From: Candidatus Zixiibacteriota bacterium
GTDB taxonomy: Bacteria > Zixibacteria > MSB-5A5 > UM-FILTER-46-8
Assembly: GCA_014730345.1 (NCBI GenBank)
Contig: WJIJ01000018.1
Location: 1-32,211, forward strand
Direction: 5' to 3'
Length of the DNA stretch: 32,211 nt
Positions 23,993 through 32,059 of this stretch are shown here, in pieces. The position numbers and the translations under genes were made by a program. The notes beneath the pieces are model-generated. The model was given only the letters and a program-made list of their open reading frames with translations, had not been told where the DNA came from and searched no databases. The first letter of the stretch is position 1, and every line of letters starts with the position of its first letter.

Positions 23993-24692
23993 AGATGATC
24001 ACGCAACAATAAAGTCTATAGTATCAATACTGGACAGACATGATTTTAAATCATTAACCGCCTTAAACGTAGACCAGGCAATCAAGCATCTAAATTCGGA
24101 TTCTCAAATCGGCCTTATTATAACCGACCTGTCGATGCCTGGGAAAGACGGTTTTTACCTGATTGATTATGTAAAATCCAACTACCGTTTTCACCATATT
24201 CCTGTTGTCGTATGCAGTCATCTCGGCGATCGCGACGCGGTATTAAAGGCCCTCAAACTGGGAGCGACCGACTACCTGGTCAAACCGGTACAGCCGGAAA
24301 AGATGCTGCAGACGATAAACGATGTCATTAAAAGAGGCCGGGGACGAATCCTTGTGGTCGACGATGAAAAAATCATGCGTGAGCTACTGGAAAGGCTGTT
24401 GCAAAGGGAAAACTTCACAACTTTTATCGCAAAATCCGGTGAAGAAGCAATCGAAATACTCAAGGAAACGATGGTCGACCTGGTGATTACCGACATTGCC
24501 ATGCCCGGAATGAATGGACTGGAGCTTATGGTTCATATCAAAGATATGTATCCTTTTGTACCGGTACTGGTGATTACCGGTTTCAGCGGCAAGTACAACA
24601 GCGAAAACGTTATCGCCGAAGGCGCCGATGGCTATATCGCCAAACCCTTTAAAAATATCGAAATAATCAATAAAGTTAAAAGTTATCTGTGA
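23961..24692 (+). CDS. Tandem-receiver response regulator (REC-REC)
   Basis: The 243-residue protein has two complete receiver domains and no output domain. REC1 (about 6-122) has 'IEDDH', Asp56 ('IITDLSMPGKDG'), Ser86 and Lys108 ('YLVKPV'). REC2 (about 129-243) has 'VVDDEK', Asp178 ('VITDIAMPGMNG'), Thr206 ('VLVITGFSG') and Lys228 ('YIAKPF'). Both look able to accept phosphate. It probably exchanges phosphate with the overlapping HPt protein, forming a relay hub or phosphate sink. AAAGG precedes the ATG at about 5 bases. Confidence 0.93.
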   Translation: MERPEKILVIEDDHATIKSIVSILDRHDFKSLTALNVDQAIKHLNSDSQIGLIITDLSMPGKDGFYLIDYVKSNYRFHHIPVVVCSHLGDRDAVLKALKLGATDYLVKPVQPEKMLQTINDVIKRGRGRILVVDDEKIMRELLERLLQRENFTTFIAKSGEEAIEILKETMVDLVITDIAMPGMNGLELMVHIKDMYPFVPVLVITGFSGKYNSENVIAEGADGYIAKPFKNIEIINKVKSYL

Positions 24693-24746
24693 TTCCGGCT
24701 AATCCTGTTTAACCGCCCGGACGTAATAACTTACAAACGAAATGTA

Positions 24747-24775
24747 TTGACCCGTCAGCTTTATTATGATATCCT
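24747..24775 (+). promoter_or_regulatory. Promoter of the DsrE-like lipoprotein gene
   Basis: TTGACC, a 17-base spacer and TATCCT (5 and 4 of 6 matches) lie 40 bases before the ATG at 24815. Confidence 0.5.
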
Positions 24776-24814
24776 GAATCGTTGATGTTTCAATGTTCAG
24801 AAAAGGAGTTTTAT

Positions 24815-25264
24815 ATGAAGCTGATGAAGTTGTTTCTTATAGTTACGCTCTCCGCCATAACTGCCGGATGCGCCGGGGATGTTAATGTCGAACAGCAGGG
24901 CGAACCAGCCACCGATGGCGTATTCATCCATATCACCGCCGGACCGGAAAATCCCCACCGGGTATTGATGGCATTGCAGATGGCCAATATCATGGCCGAG
25001 ACCCAGGATGTACTGGTTTATCTGGATATCGAGGGCGTAAAGGTAGTTTTGAACGATGCCGAAGACATCGAGTTCAGCCACTTCGCTACCTCCCACGCGC
25101 AGATAAGGAAGCTTATCGGTGCGGGAGCGACTGTAATGGCTTGCCCCGGTTGCCTGAAAGTAATCGATAAGACCGGCGAGGATTTGATGGATGGTGTCCA
25201 GGTAGCCGACAAAGCAAAATTCTTCTCCTTCACCGAAGGAAGAATTTTAACCCTCGATTATTGA
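24815..25264 (+). CDS. DsrE-family lipoprotein
   Basis: The start is ATG 24815 rather than 24782, because AGGAG lies eight bases upstream and a classical lipoprotein signal follows (MKLMKLFLIVTLSAITAGC, lipid Cys19). The mature 130 residues look like a DsrE/DsrF fold: 'GVFIHITAGPENPHRVLMALQMANIMAETQDVLVYLDIEGVKVV' and 'LIGAGATVMACPGCLKVIDKTGEDLMDGVQVADK'. The 'ACPGCLK' pair matches the conserved cysteine region of these proteins, which handle sulfur in the cytoplasm. An envelope-anchored form is unusual; it may handle thiols or sulfane sulfur outside the cytoplasm. Single gene with its own promoter and terminator. Confidence 0.85.
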   Translation: MKLMKLFLIVTLSAITAGCAGDVNVEQQGEPATDGVFIHITAGPENPHRVLMALQMANIMAETQDVLVYLDIEGVKVVLNDAEDIEFSHFATSHAQIRKLIGAGATVMACPGCLKVIDKTGEDLMDGVQVADKAKFFSFTEGRILTLDY

Positions 25265-25285
25265 TTTTAAACGTATTTGAGAAAA

Positions 25286-25320
25286 CAAAATGCCGTTCCG
25301 ACGCGGGAACGGCATTTTTT
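25286..25320. terminator. Bidirectional Rho-independent terminator
   Basis: AAAATGCCGTTCC / GGAACGGCATTTT (13 base pairs, 6-base loop) has T-runs on both strands. It serves the DsrE-like gene and the convergent propeller gene. Confidence 0.9.
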
Positions 25321-25350
25321 CTATACTAATCCTCGCCAAGCCCTTAGCTT

Positions 25351-27426
25351 CTATTTTAACAAAACCATCCGGCGGGTTATCTCACCATAACCGCTTTCGA
25401 GTTTGTAGTAGTATATGCCGGAGGCATATTCTTGCGCGTCCCATACCGCCGAATGTTCACCTGCTTCGAAATGCCCGTTGGCAATAATCTCCACCCGTTC
25501 TCCGAGGATGTTGTATATTGAAAGCTCAATGTTCTCCGGTTCAGGAAGCGTAAAGGAGATGTTAGTTCGGGCGTTGAAAGGGTTGGGGTAGTTTTGCTCC
25601 AGGCCGAATGTCAGTGGGATACCGGTCTGGTCATCCACTCCTATGCCTAACAGAGTGAAGCTCCAGAATTTCTGATTAGACGAAGTTACCCATGCCGAAT
25701 TTTGGTCGTCCGCGGTAACATACCAGTAAACCGTTTCACCGGGAATCTGTAATTCCAATTCTTCAACGCCAATACTGGTCCTGTCTCCCGCGAAGATGGT
25801 AATTGGATTTTCCATATTGGGTTCGGTATCATACACGACCCAATAAGCCACCTCATCCCCATCGGGGTCAACAGCTTCTTCCCACTCGAGGGTAAAGTAA
25901 TAATCAGCCGCCCCTGAATCAGGACCGACAAGGTCAAATACCATGGGAAGCGTATTTCCGCCGAGAGGGTTGTAAAGGCCGGTACGATGATTGTTCGCGT
26001 GATATGTTTCCCATTCCGCGGGCATGGAACCATAAAAGCCACGTTGAGCCCATACATTCACTTCCGCCATGCCTTCATAAGAAGAAATGCTCGCGTATTC
26101 CATCACCCCGTTGCGATTCAGGTCGGCCACCTGCATACCATTCATGTAGGTGAATCCCCACGGCTGAAGGGGATAAGGGTCATCCACGAAACCATCATCA
26201 TCGCAGATATAGATATTACCAAGTTGGTCCGAAGAACGGATGTGATTGTTATCAAAGGCTATGTATACATTACCATCGCCCTCGAGGTCGCCCGCGGCGG
26301 TCGGGCCTTCGGCCGCGCCATGGATAATAACCGGGAAACCGCCTACAACCGTACCATTAGTTTCAAAGGCATAGAGGTTATCAGAGGGGTAAGCAACCGA
26401 ACCAGAGACGCCAACCACGATTTCAACATCATCATCGCCGTCAATATCAGCTATTGAGGGCGGCGAATATGTCCACCGGGGGAGATAATAAGGCCAGCCT
26501 TCGAGAACATTAGCGGTATGATCGATAATAAATGCGGCCGGATTATTGCCATGATTCGCGCATACCATCTCCAGGTAACCATCGCCGGTAATATCATGAA
26601 GAGCTATCGACTGGTATGAAAAATTACCCCATGGCAGGCGCCAGGGGAATCCATCCAGGTCAGTACCGTCGATATTGACCACGTAAATGGAATTATAAGA
26701 TGTATATGCTATTTCGGGTTCGCCATCATTGTCGATATCGCCCACCGCCGCTGTACCGGTGGGAACATGATCGAGAAATACCGGCCAATTTCCGGACCAT
26801 TCAGAACCATCATATTCGATAACCCTCAAATGCCCGTTGGGATAATCACGGGTTCCAATAATAATTTCTAAAAAGCCGTCGTCATCGAGGTCATACAATG
26901 CCGGGGAAGCGGCAATGTTCTGGTTGCTGAAGTTTATCGGGAAACCATCGGCGTTCGAACCGTCGGCATCGAACATATATAACCGCCCGCCGTCAACAAG
27001 GCCGCGGGTGCCCTGAACTATCTCCGGCTCTCCATCGCCGTCAACATCACCGACAGATGGAGCTCCCTGGGCGACATTGACAACGTTGACGGGAAAACCC
27101 TCGATATAATCGCCCTCAAAATCGAAAACATGAACCCTCGAACCGGCGGAAGCGATAATGTCCATCTGACCGTCACCATCGATATCTTCAAGACAAACGC
27201 CCCGCGATGGCGCAAATTGCAAATGCGATGTTATCCGGACCGGCCAATTCTCAATCTGGGGCCAGCCGGTGGTATCCTCAAGAATAACCGGCGTTTGGAA
27301 ATAATTGCTCCCAATCTGCGGATTTTCATAGTAACCCATCTCATCGGGGCCGTAATAGCCGGCCCCCGCGAAAACCATTGCGGGAATTAATACTAAGACA
27401 ACCGCCAATAATAACCTTTTTAACAT
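25351..27426 (-). CDS. Secreted FG-GAP/VCBS beta-propeller protein with type IX sorting-like tail
   Basis: The start is ATG 27426 (MLKRLLLAVVLVLIPAMVFAG) with GGAGG upstream, giving 691 residues with a signal peptide. About eight repeats carry calcium loops of the form DXDGDGXX(D/E)I, such as 'EDIDGDGQMDII', 'GDVDGDGEPEIV', 'YDLDDDGFLEII', 'GDIDNDGEPEIA' and 'ADIDGDDDVEIV', forming an integrin-like propeller. A fibronectin-like segment ('YYFTLEWEEAVDPDGDEVAYWVVYD') follows, then the sorting-type domain ('EQNYPNPFNARTNISFTLP', 'LSIYNILGERVEI', 'SGIYYYKL', final 'RRMVLLK'). It is probably a cell-surface adhesion or binding protein. No catalytic motif is seen. Confidence 0.92.
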   Translation of the reverse strand: MLKRLLLAVVLVLIPAMVFAGAGYYGPDEMGYYENPQIGSNYFQTPVILEDTTGWPQIENWPVRITSHLQFAPSRGVCLEDIDGDGQMDIIASAGSRVHVFDFEGDYIEGFPVNVVNVAQGAPSVGDVDGDGEPEIVQGTRGLVDGGRLYMFDADGSNADGFPINFSNQNIAASPALYDLDDDGFLEIIIGTRDYPNGHLRVIEYDGSEWSGNWPVFLDHVPTGTAAVGDIDNDGEPEIAYTSYNSIYVVNIDGTDLDGFPWRLPWGNFSYQSIALHDITGDGYLEMVCANHGNNPAAFIIDHTANVLEGWPYYLPRWTYSPPSIADIDGDDDVEIVVGVSGSVAYPSDNLYAFETNGTVVGGFPVIIHGAAEGPTAAGDLEGDGNVYIAFDNNHIRSSDQLGNIYICDDDGFVDDPYPLQPWGFTYMNGMQVADLNRNGVMEYASISSYEGMAEVNVWAQRGFYGSMPAEWETYHANNHRTGLYNPLGGNTLPMVFDLVGPDSGAADYYFTLEWEEAVDPDGDEVAYWVVYDTEPNMENPITIFAGDRTSIGVEELELQIPGETVYWYVTADDQNSAWVTSSNQKFWSFTLLGIGVDDQTGIPLTFGLEQNYPNPFNARTNISFTLPEPENIELSIYNILGERVEIIANGHFEAGEHSAVWDAQEYASGIYYYKLESGYGEITRRMVLLK

Positions 27427-27462
27427 AAAACCTCCAGGATAAATCATCTATATAACTAATGA

Positions 27463-27490
27463 AATATAACCGTATTTCTTATTCTGTCAA
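27463..27490 (-). promoter_or_regulatory. Promoter of the propeller gene
   Basis: On the minus strand TTGACA, a 16-base spacer and TATATT lie about 35 bases before ATG 27426. This is close to consensus. Confidence 0.68.
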
Positions 27491-27623
27491 GGGCGTATTA
27501 ACCGGCAGATATTTACTCGTTCATACACTACAAATTCAGTCAATAATATTAAAATTTATAGGAAGGCAAACCGATAATATCAGAAAGTGGGAAATCAATA
27601 ATCAAAAATAACGATATTATGCT

Positions 27624-27974
27624 ATGAAAAGAGTAAATCCCAGAGTTTTAATCGTTGAAAGTAAAAAACGCGTAGCCCTCGAAATCAAGGAGATGTTACA
27701 TCAATATGGCTACGAAGTAGTTGGTACGGCTTTCACCGCGAAGGAGGCTTACAAACTCGCCGGCAAAAGAAATCCAGATTTAATACTCACTAATATCGAG
27801 ATTCAAAAAGAGATGGATGGAATCAAGCTGGCGGAGGAACTGAGTGATAAATATATGATCCCGGCGGTCTATATGAACTTCAGCAAAGAAGCTCCGGCTT
27901 TTGATGAAAAAGAACTCCTGCACCGGATTGAACTTGCTCTAAGTATCCGCAATGAAAAGAACGCCCTGGTATAA
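27624..27974 (+). CDS. Single-domain pseudo-receiver
   Basis: The 116-residue product has the receiver fold pattern ('RVLIVESKKRVALEIKEMLHQYGYEVVGTAFTAKEAYKLA', 'PDLILTNIEIQKEMDGIKLAEEL', 'IPAVYMNFS'), but the acceptor Asp is Asn57 and the acidic pocket is 'VESKK' instead of E-D-D/E. The usual Lys-Pro near the C-terminus is absent. It should not be phosphorylated in the standard way and may act by protein binding. It is not a close copy of the pseudo-receiver at 2885-3313. No strong ribosome site is seen. It sits alone between two convergent or divergent propeller genes. Confidence 0.82.
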   Translation: MKRVNPRVLIVESKKRVALEIKEMLHQYGYEVVGTAFTAKEAYKLAGKRNPDLILTNIEIQKEMDGIKLAEELSDKYMIPAVYMNFSKEAPAFDEKELLHRIELALSIRNEKNALV

Positions 27975-28285
27975 TCCCCGAAACTTACGGGGTTATTTAA
28001 TCCTCCCCCTACATACAGTATTTGTATAGCCAACTGCGTGATTTTTAAGCAGTGGGTAATTACGTATACCCATATACCTACTTGATTATGCTCATTCTAA
28101 AATCTCAAGTTTTTGCTCATAAGTATCGATAATAATTACAGGTAACGAAAGTTGGAAAATTTCATGGAGGCAGAACCAACTAAAAGCAGAACCTTTCTGG
28201 CATAGAATCTATTTCCCAATCCCACATGCGACACAATAGGCGCGGGTATCCTACAGCCCGCGCCGCCCTTTTTTGGGTCAAAATT
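27975..28285. other. Intergenic region with weak hairpin and orphan terminator
   Basis: This 311-base stretch has no credible gene. It starts with CCCCG / CGGGG (27976-27992) followed by TTATTTAA, a weak terminator for the pseudo-receiver. It then holds about 240 bases of AT-rich DNA with only a 13-codon ORF (ATG at 28164), and ends in a strong plus-strand terminator. A long 3' untranslated region or a small RNA could lie here. Confidence 0.5.
28239..28274 (+). terminator. Orphan plus-strand Rho-independent terminator
   Basis: GGCGCGGG / CCCGCGCC (8 base pairs, 10-base loop) is followed by GCCC and six T. On the minus strand no T-run follows, so it ends plus-strand transcription although no plus-strand gene lies within 260 bases. 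Confidence 0.7.
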
Positions 28286-30169
28286 CTATTTTAAAAGCGT
28301 TATCTTCTTCGTTTCGCTGTATTCTCCATTTCTGAACCGGCAGAAATAAATTCCGCTCGGTTGGTTGGAGGCAGACCAGGTAACTTCGTATGTCCCTCCA
28401 GCGCTATGATTTACATTCATCCGGTCGACTAACTGGCCGCCAAGATTGAAAACTTTTATCTCTATATTTCCCCCTTCGGCAATCGTGTATTTCATTTTAG
28501 CCCCCGAATTGAACGGGTTAGGATATACGTTCAGTATTTCTGTATTTTCGGGAATGTTTTTCCCTTCCGTGACGGATGTAGGCGTTCCGGTTCCATATTC
28601 GAGGATTACCCAGCGGTCAATCCCGCCGATATCATCCATAGTCCAGGATTCGGTTAATCCTGAGAGCCAGCGCACCGTAACCTGTTGTATTTCATCATAA
28701 TGACCTAACCCAAAATGAACCGGGTGCATGTTCATGCTCTGGTCTGATGATGCCGATTCCACCTGCTTTACTCCCGAACTGTTTCCATCCGGGTACAAAA
28801 TACGTATATGCGAACCGAGTCCGGTTCTCCCGCATTCCACACCATCGCCGACAAGCTGGATAACTAAATAGTGGTTATCCGCTGACAGTGAATCAAGTTC
28901 ATTCCTGAAAAGATAGATTCCGCGGTAAGCCGGTTCATTGGAATGAAATGCGATATCGAGATCACCATCCCGGTCGTAATCGGCGGAGGCGACTCCCATC
29001 AATTCGCTGAATTCCTCATCCCGGTTAAATCCTATAGAATCCTCGACCCGGTGGAAATGACCGAGGTTCTCGGGACCCTCATTCTCGTAAAAATAAGCGT
29101 CCATCCCCTCATACCACTGGGTAAGCAGTAAATCGATGTCGCCGTCATTGTCATAGTCCAGCCAGGTGCCGTTATGCCATTCCTTCTGACGGTTAATCAA
29201 CCCGGCTTCCTCGGTAACATTGGTAAAGGTGCCGTCCCCTTCATTCCGGAAAATAGCCGCCCATCCATGGATATTGGCCACCAGCAGATCGAAATCTCCA
29301 TCATTATCATAATCACCCCAGGACGCGCCACTGCTTAAACCGATACGGTAGCGGCCATGGGTTTCTACGGCTACCCCGGCGTATCTGCCGGCATCCTGAA
29401 AATAGCCATTGCCGTTGTTCTGCCACAGGTAATTCTCCCATGACGGGTCAGTCCAGTCCACGCCGTAAACGCCGCTGAAGATATCCATATCGAAATCATT
29501 GTCATAATCGCAGGCTACCGTGGAGCGCACATGGCGGGTATACTGCAGTTCCAAAAGCTCGGGGATATACTGCCCGGTAACATCGACATAAGCGCCGCCC
29601 CGCAATTCGAAATAGACATCGCGCCCCCTGCCGTAGTCAGGCGCCCAGTTGCCGAACGTTCCCACGTACAACTCGTAAATACCGTCGCCGTTGCCTTCTA
29701 CGAAAACCGGCTGGCTGGAACGGGTATTCAGGGGATTTACATATATGGGACCGCCTTCGAACCATAACCTGCCGCCCTCGATCTGCTGAAAGTAGTATAT
29801 GCGGCTGTCATAATCGGTTGTAGAATGGGAATGATTAGCGAGGGCGATATCGAGCAGACCGTCGTTGTTGACATCGGCGAATGCCGCCCGGTGTTCCGGA
29901 CCGGTTTCGATTACCGCTTCAATCCCGGTCGAATCGACAAGACTGAAAGTCCCGTCCTGATTGTTCAAATAGAAATAACATGAGCCTAAAAACAGGTCGG
30001 GATAGCCGTCACTGTCAACATCGGGCCAGGCGACCATGATTCGTCCGGTAACCTGGCTATGCGGCACACCAAGCGCCTGTTCGGTTACATTGATAAATAC
30101 GGCATTCGCGTTAATTGAGAGAACACATAAGAAGACTAACGTTAGAAAACAACCTCGGACTTTACACAT
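28286..30169 (-). CDS. Secreted FG-GAP/VCBS protein with ASPIC/UnbV domain and type IX sorting-like tail
   Basis: The start is ATG 30169 (MCKVRGCFLTLVFLCVLSINANA signal) with GAGG about eight bases upstream, giving 627 residues. Six repeats with D-X-D-X-D-G loops ('WPDVDSDGYPDLFLGS', 'FADVNNDGLLDIALAN', 'GDYDNDGDFDLLVAN', 'LDYDNDGDIDLLLTQW', 'ADYDRDGDLDIAFHSN') form a calcium-stabilised propeller. An ASPIC/UnbV domain follows ('HYLVIQLVGDGVECGRTGLGSHIRI...HFGLGHYDEIQQVTVRWLSGL'), then the sorting-type tail ('VYPNPFNSGAKMKYTI', 'IKVFNLGGQLVD', 'SGIYFCRF', final 'KKITLLK'). It is probably a surface-exposed binding protein, paralogous in layout to the 25.3-27.4 kb gene but not a recent copy. Confidence 0.92.
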   Translation of the reverse strand: MCKVRGCFLTLVFLCVLSINANAVFINVTEQALGVPHSQVTGRIMVAWPDVDSDGYPDLFLGSCYFYLNNQDGTFSLVDSTGIEAVIETGPEHRAAFADVNNDGLLDIALANHSHSTTDYDSRIYYFQQIEGGRLWFEGGPIYVNPLNTRSSQPVFVEGNGDGIYELYVGTFGNWAPDYGRGRDVYFELRGGAYVDVTGQYIPELLELQYTRHVRSTVACDYDNDFDMDIFSGVYGVDWTDPSWENYLWQNNGNGYFQDAGRYAGVAVETHGRYRIGLSSGASWGDYDNDGDFDLLVANIHGWAAIFRNEGDGTFTNVTEEAGLINRQKEWHNGTWLDYDNDGDIDLLLTQWYEGMDAYFYENEGPENLGHFHRVEDSIGFNRDEEFSELMGVASADYDRDGDLDIAFHSNEPAYRGIYLFRNELDSLSADNHYLVIQLVGDGVECGRTGLGSHIRILYPDGNSSGVKQVESASSDQSMNMHPVHFGLGHYDEIQQVTVRWLSGLTESWTMDDIGGIDRWVILEYGTGTPTSVTEGKNIPENTEILNVYPNPFNSGAKMKYTIAEGGNIEIKVFNLGGQLVDRMNVNHSAGGTYEVTWSASNQPSGIYFCRFRNGEYSETKKITLLK

Positions 30170-30236
30170 AGGGACACCTCGGGATACGGATAGAAATAGC
30201 ATATTGAGTTTTAATGAGAACTGTTGTCGTTACAGT

Positions 30237-30264
30237 AATATAATAAATTATGTTAAATTCACAA
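30237..30264 (-). promoter_or_regulatory. Promoter of the ASPIC/UnbV gene
   Basis: On the minus strand TTGTGA, a 16-base spacer and TATATT (4 and 5 of 6 matches) lie about 70 bases before ATG 30169. Confidence 0.5.
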
Positions 30265-30304
30265 CAAAATTCTCGTTTCAGCAGGGATATAATTGCTGGG
30301 AAAG

Positions 30305-30490
30305 TTATTTTTTTCTTTCCCTTTCTTTATCCCGTTTAGCCATCCGCTTTTTAATTTCGGTTGCTTCGTCCTGTAATTCCTGGGCAGTGCAAAGGTTTTT
30401 GTTTATAAGAACATTAGCGATGGCTTCAACGGCGACGGCGTTGTTCATAGCCAGTATCTGCAGTGTTGAAAGGTCATATTTTTCCGGCAT
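30305..30490 (-). CDS. Small hypothetical protein, helical with a highly charged tail
   Basis: The 61-residue ORF has a good ribosome site (GAGG, nine bases before ATG 30490) and no overlapping competitor. It starts 'MPEKYDLSTLQILAMNNAVAVEAIANVLI' and ends in a charged stretch 'KKRMAKRDKERERKK'. It could be two helices with a nucleic-acid- or membrane-contacting tail. I do not recognise the family. A terminator for the upstream GNAT gene separates the two, so it may have its own promoter. Confidence 0.62.
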   Translation of the reverse strand: MPEKYDLSTLQILAMNNAVAVEAIANVLINKNLCTAQELQDEATEIKKRMAKRDKERERKK

Positions 30491-30522
30491 AAAATTACCT
30501 CGTTTATCAATCGTTTATTATC

Positions 30523-30548
30523 AAATAAAAACGGGCGGGTGAACGCCC
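30523..30548 (-). terminator. Rho-independent terminator after the GNAT gene
   Basis: On the minus strand GGGCG / CGCCC (5 base pairs, 6-base loop) is followed by GTTTTTATTT, about 50 bases after the acetyltransferase stop. Confidence 0.7.
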
Positions 30549-30599
30549 TATCCCATGATAATAAAATATCTTCCATAACGCAACCGCCAAATGATTTAA

Positions 30600-31100
30600 T
30601 TACAACAACATCTCCAGTTCTATCTCATCGCGGACAGGGATGCCGTCGATGCCATACAGCGGGATGGAGGGTTTGAGTTCGCGGGATTTCTCGATTGCGT
30701 TGGGATATATGGCGGCGATACGAAAGCCCAGTTTTTGGTAGAAGCGCGTGGCGGGGGTATTGTCATTGGTGGTGATAAGCCATAGCCGTTTACATTGATT
30801 GTTTGCCGCCTCGGATTTGACGGTTTCGACCAGGGCGGTTCCGATTCCGATATTTTGCCGGAGGCTGTTCAGCGTTACCATCTCGCAGGAGTCGCCCTCG
30901 ATGATATAAATTGCCAATCCTGAGTATTGGCTATCCGTTTCGGCGATGAACGCGGGCAGTTCGACAGCGTTATGGATTTTCCCGCGGCTGACTATTTCCG
31001 GCGCGCCCCACCGTTGGGTCAGCAGTTCATTTATCCAGGCTTTGTCGGCGGGGACAGCGGGGCGGATGGTGAAAGTATTAGGCGATTCTTTGCCGTTCAT
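30600..31100 (-). CDS. GNAT-family N-acetyltransferase
   Basis: The 166-residue protein has the GNAT fold: 'FTIRPAVPADKAWINELLTQRWG' at the start, 'PAFIAETDSQYSGLAIYIIEGDSCEMVTLNSLRQNIGIGTALVETV' with the acetyl-CoA pyrophosphate loop (R-Q-N-I-G-I-G), and 'LWLITTNDNTPATRFYQKLGFRIAAIYPNAI'. It transfers an acetyl group from acetyl-CoA to an unknown amine. Its 5' end overlaps the 3' end of the PIG-L deacetylase gene by 23 bases, so they are translationally linked and may act on related amino-sugar-like substrates. Confidence 0.92.
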   Translation of the reverse strand: MNGKESPNTFTIRPAVPADKAWINELLTQRWGAPEIVSRGKIHNAVELPAFIAETDSQYSGLAIYIIEGDSCEMVTLNSLRQNIGIGTALVETVKSEAANNQCKRLWLITTNDNTPATRFYQKLGFRIAAIYPNAIEKSRELKPSIPLYGIDGIPVRDEIELEMLL

Positions 31101-31839
31101 CGTCGATCAGTTTTGGTGTACAGCCTTTATACTTGCCGGGGGTCTGCACCAGACAAAACAGGTTCTCGATGCGCATAGGTTCGCCAATTACAAACCCCTG
31201 CCCGTATTTTACCCCGATATAATTTCCGAAACCGCGGGCCAGCGATTCCAGGGTCCACATGTAATCGCGGTCCTTCTCCGGATTCATAAACTGGGACTTA
31301 TGCGCCTGCAAAGCGGCCATCCATGTTTCGAATTCATCGGTGATGTCCACCACGAATGTCGGGGGAACTTCCGCGGGAAGGAAATAATGAAACATCCCCT
31401 TTATGCGGTGAGGTTCGAGGTCGATGGGCATCTTTTTAAGGGTAGCGAAATTAGCCGCGTTCATGGCGATACGTCCGGCGGCGAGGTGGTCGGGATGCCC
31501 CTGCCGTTTGCCATGGCCGCCTTCCCAATAGGGAGCGAGGATAATACGCGGTTTGTGTTTGCGTATGATGCCGGCGACGGCAAGGCGTGTTGTATAATTA
31601 TCATCAAGCTTGCAGTCGCCGAAGTCGAGGGTTTCGAAAACATCGACGCCGAGTATCTTCGCCGCCTCTTTTGCTTCTTCCTGGCGGATGCCGATTGTGC
31701 CCCCGGTGCCCATCTCCCCCTGGGTGAGATAGAGTATGCCGGTGGAGAAGCCCATCTTTTTCATTTTAACCAGCACGCCGCCTGTGCCCACCTCGACATC
31801 ATCGGGATGCGCGCCTATGGAAAGCAAGTCTATGTTCAT
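31078..31839 (-). CDS. PIG-L family deacetylase, BshB1-like
   Basis: The start is ATG 31839 (MNIDLLSIGAHPDDVEVG) with AGGAGG about eight bases upstream; the track start at 31863 is too early. The 253-residue zinc hydrolase has 'AHPDDVE' and 'GHPDH' metal sites plus 'YLTQGEMGTGGTIGIRQEEAKEAAKILGV', typical of BshB1, which deacetylates GlcNAc-malate in bacillithiol synthesis. Family members also act on other N-acetylglucosamine conjugates. No bshA or bshC is in the window, so the bacillithiol role is an inference. It overlaps the GNAT acetyltransferase gene. Confidence 0.9.
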   Translation of the reverse strand: MNIDLLSIGAHPDDVEVGTGGVLVKMKKMGFSTGILYLTQGEMGTGGTIGIRQEEAKEAAKILGVDVFETLDFGDCKLDDNYTTRLAVAGIIRKHKPRIILAPYWEGGHGKRQGHPDHLAAGRIAMNAANFATLKKMPIDLEPHRIKGMFHYFLPAEVPPTFVVDITDEFETWMAALQAHKSQFMNPEKDRDYMWTLESLARGFGNYIGVKYGQGFVIGEPMRIENLFCLVQTPGKYKGCTPKLIDDERQRIA

Positions 31840-31863
31840 TTTATATCCTCCTGTATCCATCAT

Positions 31864-32059
31864 TAACCTTCGGAGTTTTAGAATAAGAAATACAAACCGT
31901 TCATGTCAATTGAATATATGATAACTGTCGCGCGTGCCCGGTGTTCCAATGCTGACTGCTTTCGGCCAATGCCATGTCGAGTGTGTATAATTTAATGAAA
32001 ACATCCCGCAGTACCGGCAAAAGTTTCCGTGTTTAACAGAACATTAATCCTTTCCTAAC
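31864..32059. other. Intergenic region upstream of the rRNA-type promoter
   Basis: I see no ORF with a ribosome site, no tRNA and no strong hairpin in this stretch. It separates the minus-strand deacetylase gene from the plus-strand promoter at 32060. Confidence 0.5.

Noticed and set aside
25987-26457. Plus-strand ORF of 156 residues
   Set aside because: It is a shadow of the repeated calcium-loop codons of the propeller gene.
25351-27426. Repeated DNA within the propeller gene
   Set aside because: The repeats are protein-level FG-GAP loops with diverged DNA, not a CRISPR or tandem DNA array.
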